A DNA stretch of 64,000 nucleotides, from the NCBI RefSeq assembly GCF_000499845.2, contig NC_023749.2:591030-655029 (forward strand). Reading direction: 5' to 3'. Below are positions 12,355 to 23,087 of this stretch, piece by piece (position 1 is the first letter of the stretch; every line of letters begins with the position of its first letter). Source of the DNA: Phaseolus vulgaris. Lineage: Eukaryota; Streptophyta; Magnoliopsida; Fabales; Fabaceae. Position numbers and translations under genes: made by a program. The notes beneath the pieces are model-generated. The model searched no databases. It was not told the DNA's origin and worked only from the letters and a program-made list of their open reading frames with translations.

Positions 12355-13466
12355 TCTTCAATGTGTTCCACTTCTCTGGATGAACCACAGAAAGATACAA
12401 AATATATATAATTTTTGTTCATGCAATTTCTCTGATTTCAGATAAGCTCAAACTTAATCCTTATATTGTAAGCTTTTGTCTCTTAATTTTCTTAAACAGC
12501 ACACTGTCTCCCAAGTAAAGATGTAATAAGGTTTCTGACACCACTCTGTAACAAGATTCTGGAGATTCAATAAATGTCAAAGATCTGTTTATTCTTAGGT
12601 GTCAACACTTCATTTGCTTGGACAATATTTCAAATTTTAAATGATTTTTTTTTATATTTCTATGTAATTTCAGGAAAACAATCTTTTTCAATTTTGTTTG
12701 GTGCAAGAACATTGATGAAGGACCAAATATATGATGAAAAAAAGTATTTTTCTTTATAGTTTTTTTATGCATGCCCCCTAAAATTTCTCAAAATTGAGAG
12801 AAATAATTAATTTTTCCTTTTGTTTGTTTTAATTTTTAAACAAATAACTAAATAGTGAAATTATTAAAAAGTGAACTTTAAACTTAATTCAACCTTATAA
12901 ATTAACAGGTAAGTGGATCGAGGAGCTTCTCGAAGCCTTATAGGCTTGTCGATGTACACCCCAATCCACCATGCAAGAAACCCATATAGTTTGATCTATG
13001 GGACGAAATCTATGATTTCCATAGTAGAGCCCTCTCTAGGACGACAAACAATGAATTTGGATTTGAATAAATAAAGTTTGTTGGTCCGTCTCAAAGACAA
13101 GAGCATGTAGAAATAAAGTTTTTTTACTTTTAAAATTGTGGTACATGTAGAAATAAAAACAAAAGAATGCTAGATAGAAAAATAAAAAAAATAAAAGTGT
13201 AAAAAAAAGATAGCCATTTGTGCTGATAAAAACAAAACCACTTACTTCTCATTCATGTTTATACATTTAGCATATAAGACATAAAAAAGGTTATTTAGAA
13301 GTTTAAATTACTCAGATAATTGTGAAAAAAAACATTAAGACTATAAAATGTATATTCCATTTACACCTCACCACATCCATCACATAATCACATATTAATA
13401 AACTCTCAATTAATTGAAACAAAAAAAATAAAAAAAGGTATAGTTTTGAAATTTAAACAATAAAAA
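12355..13466. other. Intergenic, no gene seen
   Basis: Peptide-gene 3' region followed by AT-rich spacer. About 12900-13080 is less AT-rich (GTGGATCGAGGAGCTTCTCG onward) and may be a repeat fragment, but I do not recognise it. The end holds the 3' side of the response-regulator gene on the minus strand. Confidence 0.4.
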
Positions 13467-15495
13467 TTACAAAGTAGAATGCATTTGTTGCTGCTGCTGC
13501 TGCAATGTGTCATTGTTTCTCTGCAGCATAGCTTGATTCTCAGCAAACACTGGATTATATGAAGACCATACTCCATGTGTAGAAGCATCATTCAGAGTCC
13601 CAATGGAGTGTGGAAAATTCTGGGGAATAACAGTGTTGGAATAGGTAGTGAAAGGGTAACCATGTGCCAAAACCAGACCTTGTTCTGCATGAAAATGGTT
13701 ACCCTGTTGCATGTTTGAGAGAGATTGGTGCTCTATTTTTGGGACCAAACCTGTGATACCAGGATAAAGATCTGCTCTTGTAGATGTTATAGTCCTTGAA
13801 ACCTCATTCTGTAGCAGTTGTTGTTGACTATCTGTTTCTTTATCAGATCTTGCCTTCAAAACATTTCTATATTTCTGCAGAACAATGTTGCAATCACATT
13901 CACAAAGTAATGTTAATTATTATTCATAAAAAAACAATAACATTACTAATAATGAACCATTAGGTTGTTTTACTAAAATAAGTAAATTTTGTAGGTTAAT
14001 TATCTAAATGGATAAATTTCAACTAATAATAAAGTTGGCACGAGTTTTTGGTGAAATTCGATTTCACTAAAATCATGTCACCTTCCTATGATTTTAATTC
14101 AAATACATGAGAAAAAAGAACGAGTGACTCTTGCAGGATTCCCAAGAAATTCTTCGATTTCTTCCGGAAGCATATGATTATTCATCTGCTTCTCACGTTC
14201 CATGAATAGTCGGCATATTGAGGAATATCCAGAAAGATTTTTAAGAAATCGTTTTGATTCTATATATGTTCGTTCCGTTTGAAGAAAGGAAGGATCTCAA
14301 CAAAGAATCGATCCTCTCTTTGATTGATCAATGATAACTCAACTTCTTCCTAATCGTGTCAACTTGATATGACTAATCTAATTCGATAAGTTTTTCAAAT
14401 TTTACTCATGTGATGATTAGCCTTCAATCAAACTATAAATTAATCTACTTTTGAACAAGTGCAAGTATGTAAAATGAAATGAATGTAAAAAACTAACCTG
14501 CAAATGACTAGCAACATTGTTTCTTGTCAAACCAGGAACATTCATGAGTTCAAGAATTTTGTTTGGCACAACATCTAAAAGATAATAATCAAGGAACAAA
14601 AAAAACTGTCAGATTATACATATCTGATACATGAACTGCATCAAATCCAGAATAACAAAAGAATGGTTAAAGAATCATACTAGCAGGTCCAATTTGATCC
14701 ACAACTTCAACAAATTTACGATGCAGTTCTGATGTCCACACTATTCGAGCCTTTTTTCTGCCACAGTTCTCAGATTCACCAACATTATCAACTTCTCTTG
14801 GAATTTCAACAGTGGAAGAAAAAACAAATGTAGAATCATCACTGATCACTCTTCTCTGATCATCACCATCATCTTCCAAGTTGCCAACAATGTTTTTCTG
14901 CATCTTGTTCTCACTCAAGGACTTCCTAACAATATGTGTCCACATATTCTTGATTCGATCCTCATGCAAAGGCTTGATCCAATAATCACAAGCTCCAAGT
15001 TTAACAGCCTTCATCACAGATTTCTTATCACCATCAAAAGACATCACTGCAAAACCAAACTTTATCAGCAAAACAAGTTCAAGATTGAAGTGAAAACATG
15101 GAGAGTGACTAGTTCTACATACTGATGACATGAACATCCATTTTCTGGTTCACAAGGAATTCATATCCATCCATGTTTGGCATATGAACCTCCATCAGCA
15201 CCAAATTGAAACTCTCTTTTCTGTCCCTGAAGATTTCAGCAGCACGTAACGATTCTGTGCATGTCATAACTGCAGCACACAACCTTAAAAATATCATGAA
15301 CCAAACAAAAAGAATATGAATCTTTCTTCAAGAAATAGTTTGCAATTAAACATTGTATATCTAACCTTCATAGCCACATTCATTGCAGATTTTCTTGATG
15401 AATTCAAGAACTGAAGGGTCAGTGTCAATGGCAAGAACCCTTAGATTTGATGTAAATTGACCAAAAACCTTATCATCCGAAGAAACTGTGGCCAT
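13467..15495 (-). CDS. Type-B response regulator with Glu at the phospho-acceptor site
   Basis: Model: complement(join(13467..13874, 14498..14574, 14681..15046, 15123..15269, 15366..15495)), 375 aa, five exons, all GT-AG. The receiver domain (about 18-130) shows the layout of plant type-B regulators: a VLAIDTD acidic patch, [12 protein letters not shown], and Lys117 in WIKP. The usual phospho-acceptor Asp is Glu70, and the second acidic-pocket residue is Thr25. The GARP/Myb-like DNA-binding domain is intact (about 189-251; [34 protein letters not shown]). The C-terminus is Asn/Gln-rich with a poly-Gln near the end. Such proteins are nuclear transcription factors of the cytokinin phosphorelay; with Glu70 this one probably cannot be phosphorylated in the normal way and may act constitutively (inference). 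Shorter than many type-B regulators. Confidence 0.88.
14105..14365 (-). other. ycf2: Plastid ycf2 fragment inserted in an intron (NUPT)
   Basis: Inside intron 4 of the response regulator, the minus strand reads in one frame [14 protein letters not shown], then [15 protein letters not shown] and [20 protein letters not shown] recognise this as part of chloroplast Ycf2. Reading frame is kept over this stretch, suggesting a fairly recent nuclear integrant of plastid DNA. Borders are approximate. Confidence 0.75.
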
Positions 15496-17640
15496 TTTGT
15501 TCTTTAATGTCTAGAAAAGTGAAGAAAACATGTGAGGGTTAGAATGACACAGTTTTGCATAGTCTAGCACTGCTTTAATATTTGTTACATAGTTAATTGA
15601 GGAAATAGGGAAACTGGGTAATTAAAAAATTAATTAATGGATAAACGATCTAAATGAGATTAAAATATTAAAAATTATTTTATTGGAAAATCAAGTAAAA
15701 AAAGAGTAACTTATTATACAATCAATCAGTAATGGTACCTATAAATTTAATGAATATGGATTCGGATTGATTAAATCACCATATATTGTGATTTTAAAGT
15801 ACCCATTTTAGATTTGCACAAAAGAAAACAAGATTTTGATCAAATTTTAACTAAAGTTAAAGAAAAATATACCTTTTTAGATATAGGATTTTGGGTTTAG
15901 ATGAAATTTGAATTAATGTTATAAAGAAAATTATACAGCTACTGATTTAATATATAGAAAAACAGATCTTTATATTATTGTGACAATATTTTCTTAACAA
16001 TATACTTTTAGTAAATAAGATAAAATTGTCATATTTAGAATATTAATAAAATAAATATAGAAATTTGTTCCTAACAAAAACAAAGGCATGGGTGAAGTAA
16101 TGGTGAGTAATAAGATTCACCAGCTATAATTGGCAAAGTAGTTAAATAATCTATATCAATAATATAAATTAATTTAAAACTAGAAAGTCAAGAGTGATTT
16201 AAGTAAAATATTAAAAGAAACTAAGAACATTACAACGTTAAAAAATTTATATACAAGAAATTTATGCATGTAGCACAATTTCTAACTTCTTTTTTATGTT
16301 TTTATCTCTTTATTTATTCAAGTATTAAGCATTATATAACCTATAATTTAGTCTACATGAGCTCAAATCAAACTATTTTTTTGACAAAATTAACTAGGTC
16401 TTATTTTTACAAAACGTCTATACATTTAGTTGAAAAATAAATAAATCTAATACAAATATTTAAAATATAAGTATAATGGAGAAGAATGAAGAATGGATGC
16501 ATTTGATGGCATGGCCATAATCATTGAAGTATGGTAACTATGGTTGTCACTCAAAACTTTCCTTCTATAACGAAGCCCTGTTTCTATTATTATTATAACT
16601 ATTTTAATTATTATTACTACTATTATTAATATTTCTATTATTATTATTATAAAATACGAGTTAAAAATATTATATTTGACTGGTTTTAATTGTGCATCAA
16701 TAATAATAATTATTATTTTATTACTATTACTATCTATTACCGTCATTATTATTACAAATATTTAAATTTCTCATTAATTGCACTTCAAAAAATCAATAAT
16801 TACTTACACTTAACCATTGTTATGAACACAATATTTAATCTAATATATATTTTTTCACAAAGGAATATAAAAAATTCTACACTCAATAATCAAGGATTCA
16901 ACTCCTTTAATATACTTTTTCAACTCGCTCAATATAAATTTAAATTAAAAGTCTCAATAGCGAAATAAAAATAAACAATATTAATACTTTTGATAAACAT
17001 TTATTATGATCACATAAATGTTATGAATATATATATATATATATATATATTATAATACAGGAATAATTAATGATTGTACATAATTTCAGCTAAATTTCTG
17101 TCAAAAATAATTTACTTTGTCTTGCTCAATAAATTGTTCCCGCAATAAATCTTTTAATGTAAACAAATTATACAAGTAATCTTAGATAACAAAAATCATA
17201 ATAAATATTTAAAATTTATTCAAAGAGAAATTTTAAAATATTCAACAATCCAAAAAATTTAAAAAGACCGCATTCTTAAAAACAAATTTAAACAAAACAT
17301 ATACTTGGAAAATATATTGAGAATATCGTTGATAATCAATAAAATAATACAGCATAATTACGCAATGTTTCCAGATTATGAGAAAATAAGGAGAGAGAAA
17401 TAACTATACATTTTAAAAGTATTCCATACAAAACATTAGATGCAGCAGACATTAATAGGTTACATAAAAGATCAGGAAATTGGTATAAATGTTGAGGGAC
17501 TTCCTCTGCCAATGTCTCAACAAATAAATTTGAATGGCCGGCAGAATGTCTATACATATGGTTGTGAAGAATTTTAAGATGTGAGAAAATGGCAAATATT
17601 ACAGAGTCATCATCCCCTTCTACAAGATGATTGCAGAATC
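15496..17640. other. Intergenic, AT-rich with microsatellites
   Basis: The first few hundred bases should hold the promoter of the response regulator (minus strand). The rest is AT-rich, with ATT/TAT-rich runs at about 16580-16760 and an (AT)n run at about 17026-17051. The end is the SmD2 3'UTR region. No gene is supported. Confidence 0.5.
17026..17051. repeat. (AT)n microsatellite
   Basis: A perfect run of alternating A and T of about 26 nt, within AT-rich intergenic DNA. Confidence 0.85.
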
Positions 17641-18636
17641 TCATTTGGGGTTCCTAAGAACAATGATGACAGAATCTCCACGGAGGAACATTTTGCTGAT
17701 GAATCTATCCTTGTTCACTGGCTGGGCCTTTTTCTTTCCTTTACCAGTCTTGGGCACCTGATTGTACACAGATCAATTAGCTCTTGTGTAACAAATGCAA
17801 TGGAAGTTATTTTTTATAAGAAAAACCATACCTCAGTCCACATCTCCCTGACATTTTCAAGAACCATGTTGCAGTGCCTATCAAAAGCTCTTACACGACC
17901 CAGAAGCTTTTTGTTGTTCCGACAATTTATCAATACCTACATAAGTAAAGTTGAGTTAGAAAGAATAAACTAGTAGGAATGCCTCAGAAAATAGTATATA
18001 ATATTTAAAATAAACATTTACCTGGGTATTATTTTTAACGCTCATCATTAGTACAGATAGTGGTCCAGTGTTGAACTCTTCTTCCTCATTCTTAGCCGCC
18101 GCAGTCTGTAAAAAAAGGTATGTTAGCCACATCATGAAAGTCAATTTCTTGCAAAAATGAAAAGAAACAGGCAAAATAATTTTAGCACAGAAGACATTGT
18201 TTGATCCATATTAACATCACAAGTAATACAATAGTAAGGAAACATGGCTTTTAAATTTGAAGCTTCAAAATGCAACAGATTATCATTTTACTAGTTAACA
18301 AGACATCCAACTTATCATTATCGAACAAAATTGAAAGGTTATCATGAGCTAATCATCATCACAGATATTCAATTCCCATAAACATAACTAGTGAAATAAA
18401 TGCAATCAAAGCAAAACATTTCCTTGCAGAGAAATATAGAGAACAAAACAACTTGAGATTTCAAGGATCATACAGCCAAACATGCATGATTAAAAGAACT
18501 TACATCTTCCTCCATTGGCCGGCTTGAGAAGAGAAGAAAAAAGGAAAAGAAAACAGAAATTGTTAGCAATTGAGAAAAAATGTAAAAGAAATCCGTAGTA
18601 ATAATGATGATGATAATTAGAGAACCATTACCTCAT
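17641..18636 (-). CDS. Small nuclear ribonucleoprotein SmD2
   Basis: Model: complement(join(17641..17757, 17832..17936, 18022..18105, 18504..18522, 18632..18636)), 109 aa. The first coding exon is only 5 nt (ATGAG); splicing to CCGGCCAATG gives the canonical start MSRPMEED. The rest carries the signature blocks [54 protein letters not shown] and a C-terminal [12 protein letters not shown], diagnostic of SmD2. It is a core subunit of the heptameric Sm ring on U1, U2, U4 and U5 snRNAs in the nucleus. Sm1 and Sm2 motifs are complete and length fits the family. A large 5'UTR intron upstream (to about 20041) contains snoRNA-like units on the same strand. Confidence 0.95.
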
Positions 18637-18799
18637 TTTGGAAGGAATGGCAGTTAAGAAACTCTTCAAATGAAGTCAAAACTAAAATAAGAGAAAAATA
18701 TATAAATCAAATGATTAATTAAAATGGTAACATAAACATAAAATAAATAGCAGAGAATAAGAAATACTGTAACAGAATAACAATAAAAAGTATTAGGAA

Positions 18800-18876
18800 G
18801 CCTCTTCAGTTCAGGTCTCCATATGTTTTCCTCATAGACAACTCGGAAAATATATTTTATGATCATCCTCAGAGAC
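18800..18876 (-). ncRNA. Box C/D snoRNA-like unit 1
   Basis: Minus strand: short terminal stem, C-like box in GGATGATCA (degenerate), and D box in GAACTGAAGAGG. It keeps the segment ATGGAGACCTGA before box D, but the guide before D' has changed compared with units 2 and 3, so it may be a decayed or retargeted copy. Confidence 0.5.
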
Positions 18877-19004
18877 TAATTTGGTTGATTTCAACTATCA
18901 AAGCAGATTACTGAACTGAAAATTGCTAACAAAAAACTATTCTCTTTAACATAACAGAAACATCCGAATATTGAGAACATATATTAGACAACAAACATTA
19001 GAAA

Positions 19005-19091
19005 GCCTCTTCAGTTCAGGTCTCCATATATTTTCCACATATAAAATTCAGAAGAACGAAAGTAAAAAATTTCATCATCATCATCAGAGGC
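19005..19091 (-). ncRNA. Box C/D snoRNA-like unit 2
   Basis: Minus strand: terminal stem GCCTCT/AGAGGC, C box within GATGATGATGATGA, D' box TTCTGA, C'-like TATGTGG, and D box ACTGA beside the stem. The D' guide contains ACTTTCGTTCTT, the complement of the 18S rRNA block AAGAACGAAAGT. The target of yeast snR54 / human SNORD59 is, as I recall, in this block. The D guide ATGGAGACCTG is complementary to a CAGGTCTCCA-like large-subunit rRNA segment. About 87 nt, normal for the class. Confidence 0.7.
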
Positions 19092-19308
19092 TAATTGACT
19101 GTTTTCAAATATGGGACAAAAGTCTCAAAGATTACAGGATATGCAATATACATACAAGAAAATATACGGTCCATAAATGAAACTGGGAGAAAAACAACAA
19201 TTTTGTCCTCTGCTACCAGGTTTAATTAAAAACAACTGCAGAATGTGCACGAAAGACAGTTCACCCTCAACGGGTCTGATACGAAATATCGAGAAAAAAC
19301 ATTAGAAA

Positions 19309-19392
19309 ACCTCCTCAGTTCAGGTCTCCATACATTTTCCGCATAGAAAACTCAGTAGAACGAAAGTTATACTTTTCATCATCCTCGGAGGC
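19309..19392 (-). ncRNA. Box C/D snoRNA-like unit 3
   Basis: Minus strand: stem GCCTCC/GGAGG, C box in GGATGATGA, guide AACTTTCGTTCT followed by D' ACTGA, C'-like TATGCGG, and D box ACTGA. The guide has one more base of 18S complementarity (AACTTTCG) than unit 2. It is best read as a second functional isoform. Confidence 0.7.
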
Positions 19393-19606
19393 CAATAACA
19401 TGAACTCACATTCAACGCACACGCACTTCAAAATTGCACAACAATGTGTATGCAACTAAAAGGGTTGATTCATATATGATACTTGTGAGCAAACAATAAA
19501 CTAAATTCCACTATCAGGTTTGCTTAAAACAACTGGATATAGTGTACAGAAGATAATCCCCCTAGACGGGTAAGAGAGGAAAAATGAAGTCATACACAAT
19601 AAGAAA

Positions 19607-19696
19607 GTCTCTTCAGTTCATGTCTCCGTATATAAATATTCACCATGGAAAACTCGGAAGAAAGAATGTTATTTTTTCTCATCATCCTCAGGGAAA
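19607..19696 (-). ncRNA. Box C/D snoRNA-like unit 4, diverged
   Basis: Minus strand: C box GATGATGA and terminal D box ACTGAAGAGAC are kept. The D' region reads TTTCTTCCGA and its guide no longer matches the 18S block well; the D guide reads GGAGACATGA. Either decaying or directed elsewhere. Confidence 0.5.
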
Positions 19697-20041
19697 CTCT
19701 TACTAGCTAAATCGACATCAAATTGAGATAACAGCAGAAAGAGAAAAAAGTCATAAAATTAAAGAAAAAATGCAAACACCAGGTGCTGCTTCGAGAGAAA
19801 ATTTCAGCACAAACCTTGAAAAAATTGACAAATGATTTTTCAAAAGCCCTAGAAGCTACGGCAGATAAATGTACAGAAAAATGAAACGATGAAACAAATA
19901 GAATGATGAAACACGAACGGTTAGGAAAACGATTATTTCAGCTGAATCAGAATCAATTGCAGAAATACACATAGTAGAACGCATTCAGACACAGAAACGC
20001 ATATCTCGAAGAAACGAAGAGGAGAAGCAAAAACAGCATAC

Positions 20042-20707
20042 CTTGATTCAGAATAAGATCTGAATGTGAAAATGGAAGTGGAGTGAGTTACTTCATACTG
20101 AGAGCGTTAAACCCTAACTTTATTTATTCCCTCTATTTTTGGGGGGAGGGTTTCAGTTCAAAACCAAACACAGTTGTAGAAGCCCATTTTCTTTGGGCCC
20201 GTTTTAACTGGATGAGTCTTTTTTGGTGGTTACTATTTACACTTCCTTTTATACTAGCGCACCCCCTCGTTTTCTTTTGTTCCCCAACTGTCCGAATAAA
20301 CACACTCTACCTAAATTGGGAGTTCCAATCAATTTCAATCAATGGTAAATATATTAAAGAAAAATTATGCATTCTATATCTTTTCACATAGATATAATAA
20401 ACTAATTAATTAATTGTTAAGAACAGAATTATAAAATAAAGTTTAATGAGGAAAAGTTAAATAAATTGATTTAATTTGAAGTGATGAAAAAATAATCGAT
20501 CTAGATCCATTAGTAAATAGTATAAATAGTAGTATATTTAATTCAGTAGTAGTTAGATTTGGATGAACCATTAATATTATAATATTATTATAAAGGGTTG
20601 TTGAATAGTGTTATTTAGTGTTCAGTGTTAATAAAACTTTTTCCAAGCTGAAAATACTCTCACTTATAAAGTGTGTAAGAATTTTTTGAACTTTGATATG
20701 ATAGTTT
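20042..20707 (-). promoter_or_regulatory. SmD2 promoter region with telo-box and site II motifs
   Basis: Just upstream of the inferred first exon are a telo-box AAACCCTAA (20109-20117) and two site II elements, TGGGCT on the minus strand (20181-20186) and TGGGCC (20194-20199). This pair is typical of plant ribosomal-protein, snoRNA and other proliferation-linked promoters. Beyond about 20400 the sequence is plain AT-rich spacer. Confidence 0.6.
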
Positions 20708-20987
20708 TGATGGAAAAAAACACACGGAAACAACACACATAATCACAAATCAACTGCAAAAAAATAAACCACTCGATTTAATGTGATTCGGTCGCCAACT
20801 GCAACCTACATCCACACGGGCAACTATTAGGTTTACATTATATCATGTTGCACACCAATTACAAGTACAATGATCTTTTTAAATAGAGATAAATAAAGAT
20901 AATAAAGGGACACAATGATTAAGCTCACTCACTAAAACATGGTGTCTACTCAGCCCAACCCAATTGGTCCTGGCTTCATACCCAACA
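20708..20987 (-). repeat. 3' LTR of the copia-type element
   Basis: Direct repeat of 22800-23082. Its right edge and the adjoining purine tract lie in a 100-bp tandem duplication (units starting CAATTGGTC at 20961 and 21061), so the boundary has been copied once more into the interior. Confidence 0.85.
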
Positions 20988-21235
20988 ATCTTCCACTTGA
21001 AGTCACGGAACAATGTTCACCTGCGCTTCAACTGTGTACATGTGTCTTGTCAGCCCCAGACAATTGGTCTTGACTTCATACCCAACAATCTCCCACTTGA
21101 AGTCACGAAACAATGTTCATCTGCGCTTCAACTGTGTACATGTACTTCTGTAATCTGTCGACGGAACTCAATGTTCCACCTCTGGTTGCCACCAGCCTTC
21201 TTAATCATTTTGAAGACTTCGTTAAAACTCCCCTA

Positions 21236-21484
21236 AGTTTCAACACGTCAGTCACTGACCCGTTCTCTGTTCCTACCGACTCTCATTTACAGGAACTGCC
21301 GGATCCTGGAACAACCTGAGTTTCAACACATCAGTCACTGACCCGTTCTCTGTTCCTACCGACTCCCATTTACAGGAACTGTCGGATCCTGGAACAACCT
21401 GAGTTTCAACACATCAGTCACTGACCCGTTCTCTATTCCTACCGACTCCCACTTATAGGAACTGTCGGATTTTGGAACAACCTG
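21236..21484. repeat. Three tandem copies of an 83-bp unit
   Basis: Units start AGTTTCAACAC at 21236, 21319 and 21402, and each contains CACTGACCCGTTCTCTGT or a close variant. They lie inside the copia-type element and expanded after or during its mobilisation. Confidence 0.9.
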
Positions 21485-21767
21485 AGAACAAACACTCTCC
21501 ATATTCAACAAGAATTTTTCTGGAAAAGTTTCAACCGCTGGAATACTGGTTCTTCCAACCCACTGTCGTATAGGAACCTTAGCTGAAGCACAACCCGTGC
21601 TCCCACTGCCACAAGTGGCTCTGACTGGTCTACCTGACCTGAACCTTTCCATGCTCGTTCATCCTGAATCTGACATGTGGCTCTGGGTTTCTCTCTTATA
21701 AAGACAACCCTCTTCTGCCCACGAGATTATGTGAACCAGACTTTGTTTATCTTCTGAACTGGGATGG

Positions 21768-22190
21768 TCACTCCCTCATACACGGTAATCTGACTATATA
21801 CAACGAACCTCTCTTTCTTTCGCAGGCCATGACAAGATTTTCCTTGACGACCTTCCACTGCTGATTTCCAAACTTCACTTCATGTCCCTGTTCGTCCAAC
21901 TGCTTAACAGAAATCAAACTTTTCCTCAAGCTTGGAGGAACTCTAACATCCTTCAAAATCCAAAAACCAACTGGTCTTTTCAACATTATGTCACCCATGC
22001 CCGTAACATCAAGAGTTTTGTTGTCCGCTAGTCTTACCTTTCCAAAGTCTCCAATAACTAGATTCTGCAATGCTTCAGAATCCATGACCCAGGAATCCAC
22101 ATTGTTATCCGCGCAACAAGGTCCTCGTCTGCGAAGTCTTCTACAATGTTGACTTAATAACTGGTAACTGTTGTAACCGTTCCAAACCAA
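21768..22190 (-). pseudogene. Copia gag-pre-integrase fragment
   Basis: An open frame of 140 codons on the element's coding strand contains WVMDSEAL (protease active-site region, DSGA changed to DSEA), FGKVRLADNKTLDV, LKDVRVPPSLRKSLISVKQL and CERKRGSLYIV, which are typical of the copia protease-to-pre-integrase junction. Truncated on both sides and surely non-functional. Confidence 0.8.
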
Positions 22191-22610
22191 CTGTCAGGCA
22201 AAAACAATAGCAATAGTAAAGCTTGAACTTCATCATCGAACTTAATGCCCACTGACGTAAGTCTGGCTAAGATCGAATATTGATGTGCTCAGTAACTGAA
22301 CTCGCAAATCCTCAATTTGCACTTTCCATCAACTGAAATTTGTACCATCGAATTTTCAATTCGAAACTTCCTTTCTTCTGCCATCTCAAATGACTAGACG
22401 AGATACTCGGTACAACTAATTTCAGATCTTGGTAATCATTTTTTTGTTTTTAAATCAAGATCACAAAAATTGCACCACCCAAAATCACTCACCAACCCAA
22501 AATCACTCACCAACAGACCTGGTCGCAATTCCCACTGCACTGGTGCTCCGCACCACCACCGTCGCTGGTCACCGCGGTTGGGAAACCCTAAGCCTTAGGA
22601 CGCTACTGTA

Positions 22611-22718
22611 GCCTCTGCAAAACCCTAGCTTTGGGATGTTGTTGCCGCCTCTGTGAAACCCTAACTTTGGGACACTGTTGCCGCCTCTGCGAAACCCTAA
22701 CTTTGGGATGCTACTGCA
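22611..22718. repeat. Three tandem copies of a 36-bp unit
   Basis: Units start GCCTCTG at 22611, 22647 and 22683, each carrying AAACCCTA(A/G)CTTTGGGA. They lie in the leader of the copia-type element next to its primer-binding site. Confidence 0.85.
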
Positions 22719-22799
22719 GCCGCAATTTTCACATCTCGCGATTAATTTCTGTTGATCGGATCTCTAGTGTGTAAACGAACCAAGGCTCTTGATACCACT

Positions 22800-23082
22800 T
22801 GATGGGAAAAACGGGCGCGAAAACAACACGCATAATCACAAATCAACTGCAGAAAAATAAACGACACAAGATCTAACGTGGTTCGGTCGCCAATTGCAAC
22901 CTACATCCACACGGGCAACTATTAGGTTTACATTATATCATGTTGCACACCAATTACAAGTACAATGATCTCTTTAAATAGAGATAAATAGAGATAATAA
23001 AGGGACACAATGATTAAACCCACTCACTAAAACATGGTGTGTACTCAGCCCAACCCAATTGGTCCTGACTTCATACCCAACA
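22800..23082 (-). repeat. 5' LTR of the copia-type element
   Basis: Direct repeat of 20708-20987; ends fit TG...CA on the minus strand. The primer-binding site lies immediately to its left. Confidence 0.88.
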
Positions 23083-23087
23083 AGTTT

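Larger units (their letters stand above)
18640..20041 (-). other. 5'UTR intron of SmD2 carrying snoRNA-like repeats
   Basis: On the minus strand a good donor (CAAG|GTATGC) lies at about 20042 and a plausible acceptor (TTTGAAG) near 18664. No coding frame lies between. Four related units at 18800, 19005, 19309 and 19607 are all on the transcribed strand, which suits intronic snoRNA hosting. The precise acceptor is uncertain. Confidence 0.55.
20708..23082 (-). mobile_element. Defective Ty1/copia-type LTR retrotransposon
   Basis: Two LTRs, 20708-20987 (280 bp) and 22800-23082 (283 bp), are nearly identical and flanked by the 5-bp target duplication AGTTT (20703-20707 and 23083-23087). On the minus strand the LTRs run TGTTGGG...CATCA. 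Next to 22800 lies GTGGTATCAAGAGC, close to the initiator-tRNA-Met primer site, so the element reads right to left; a purine-rich AAGTGGAAGAT abuts the other LTR. The internal part is only about 1.8 kb: gag fragments starting MAEERKFRIE (near 22390) and a gag-pre-integrase piece at 21768-22190. The protease DSGA site reads DSEA, and integrase, RT and RNase H are absent. Non-mobile by itself, but LTR similarity and the intact duplication point to recent insertion. Confidence 0.9.

Noticed and set aside
22429..22611. 60-codon plus-strand frame
   Set aside because: It lies in the leader of the copia-type element, opposite to its coding strand.
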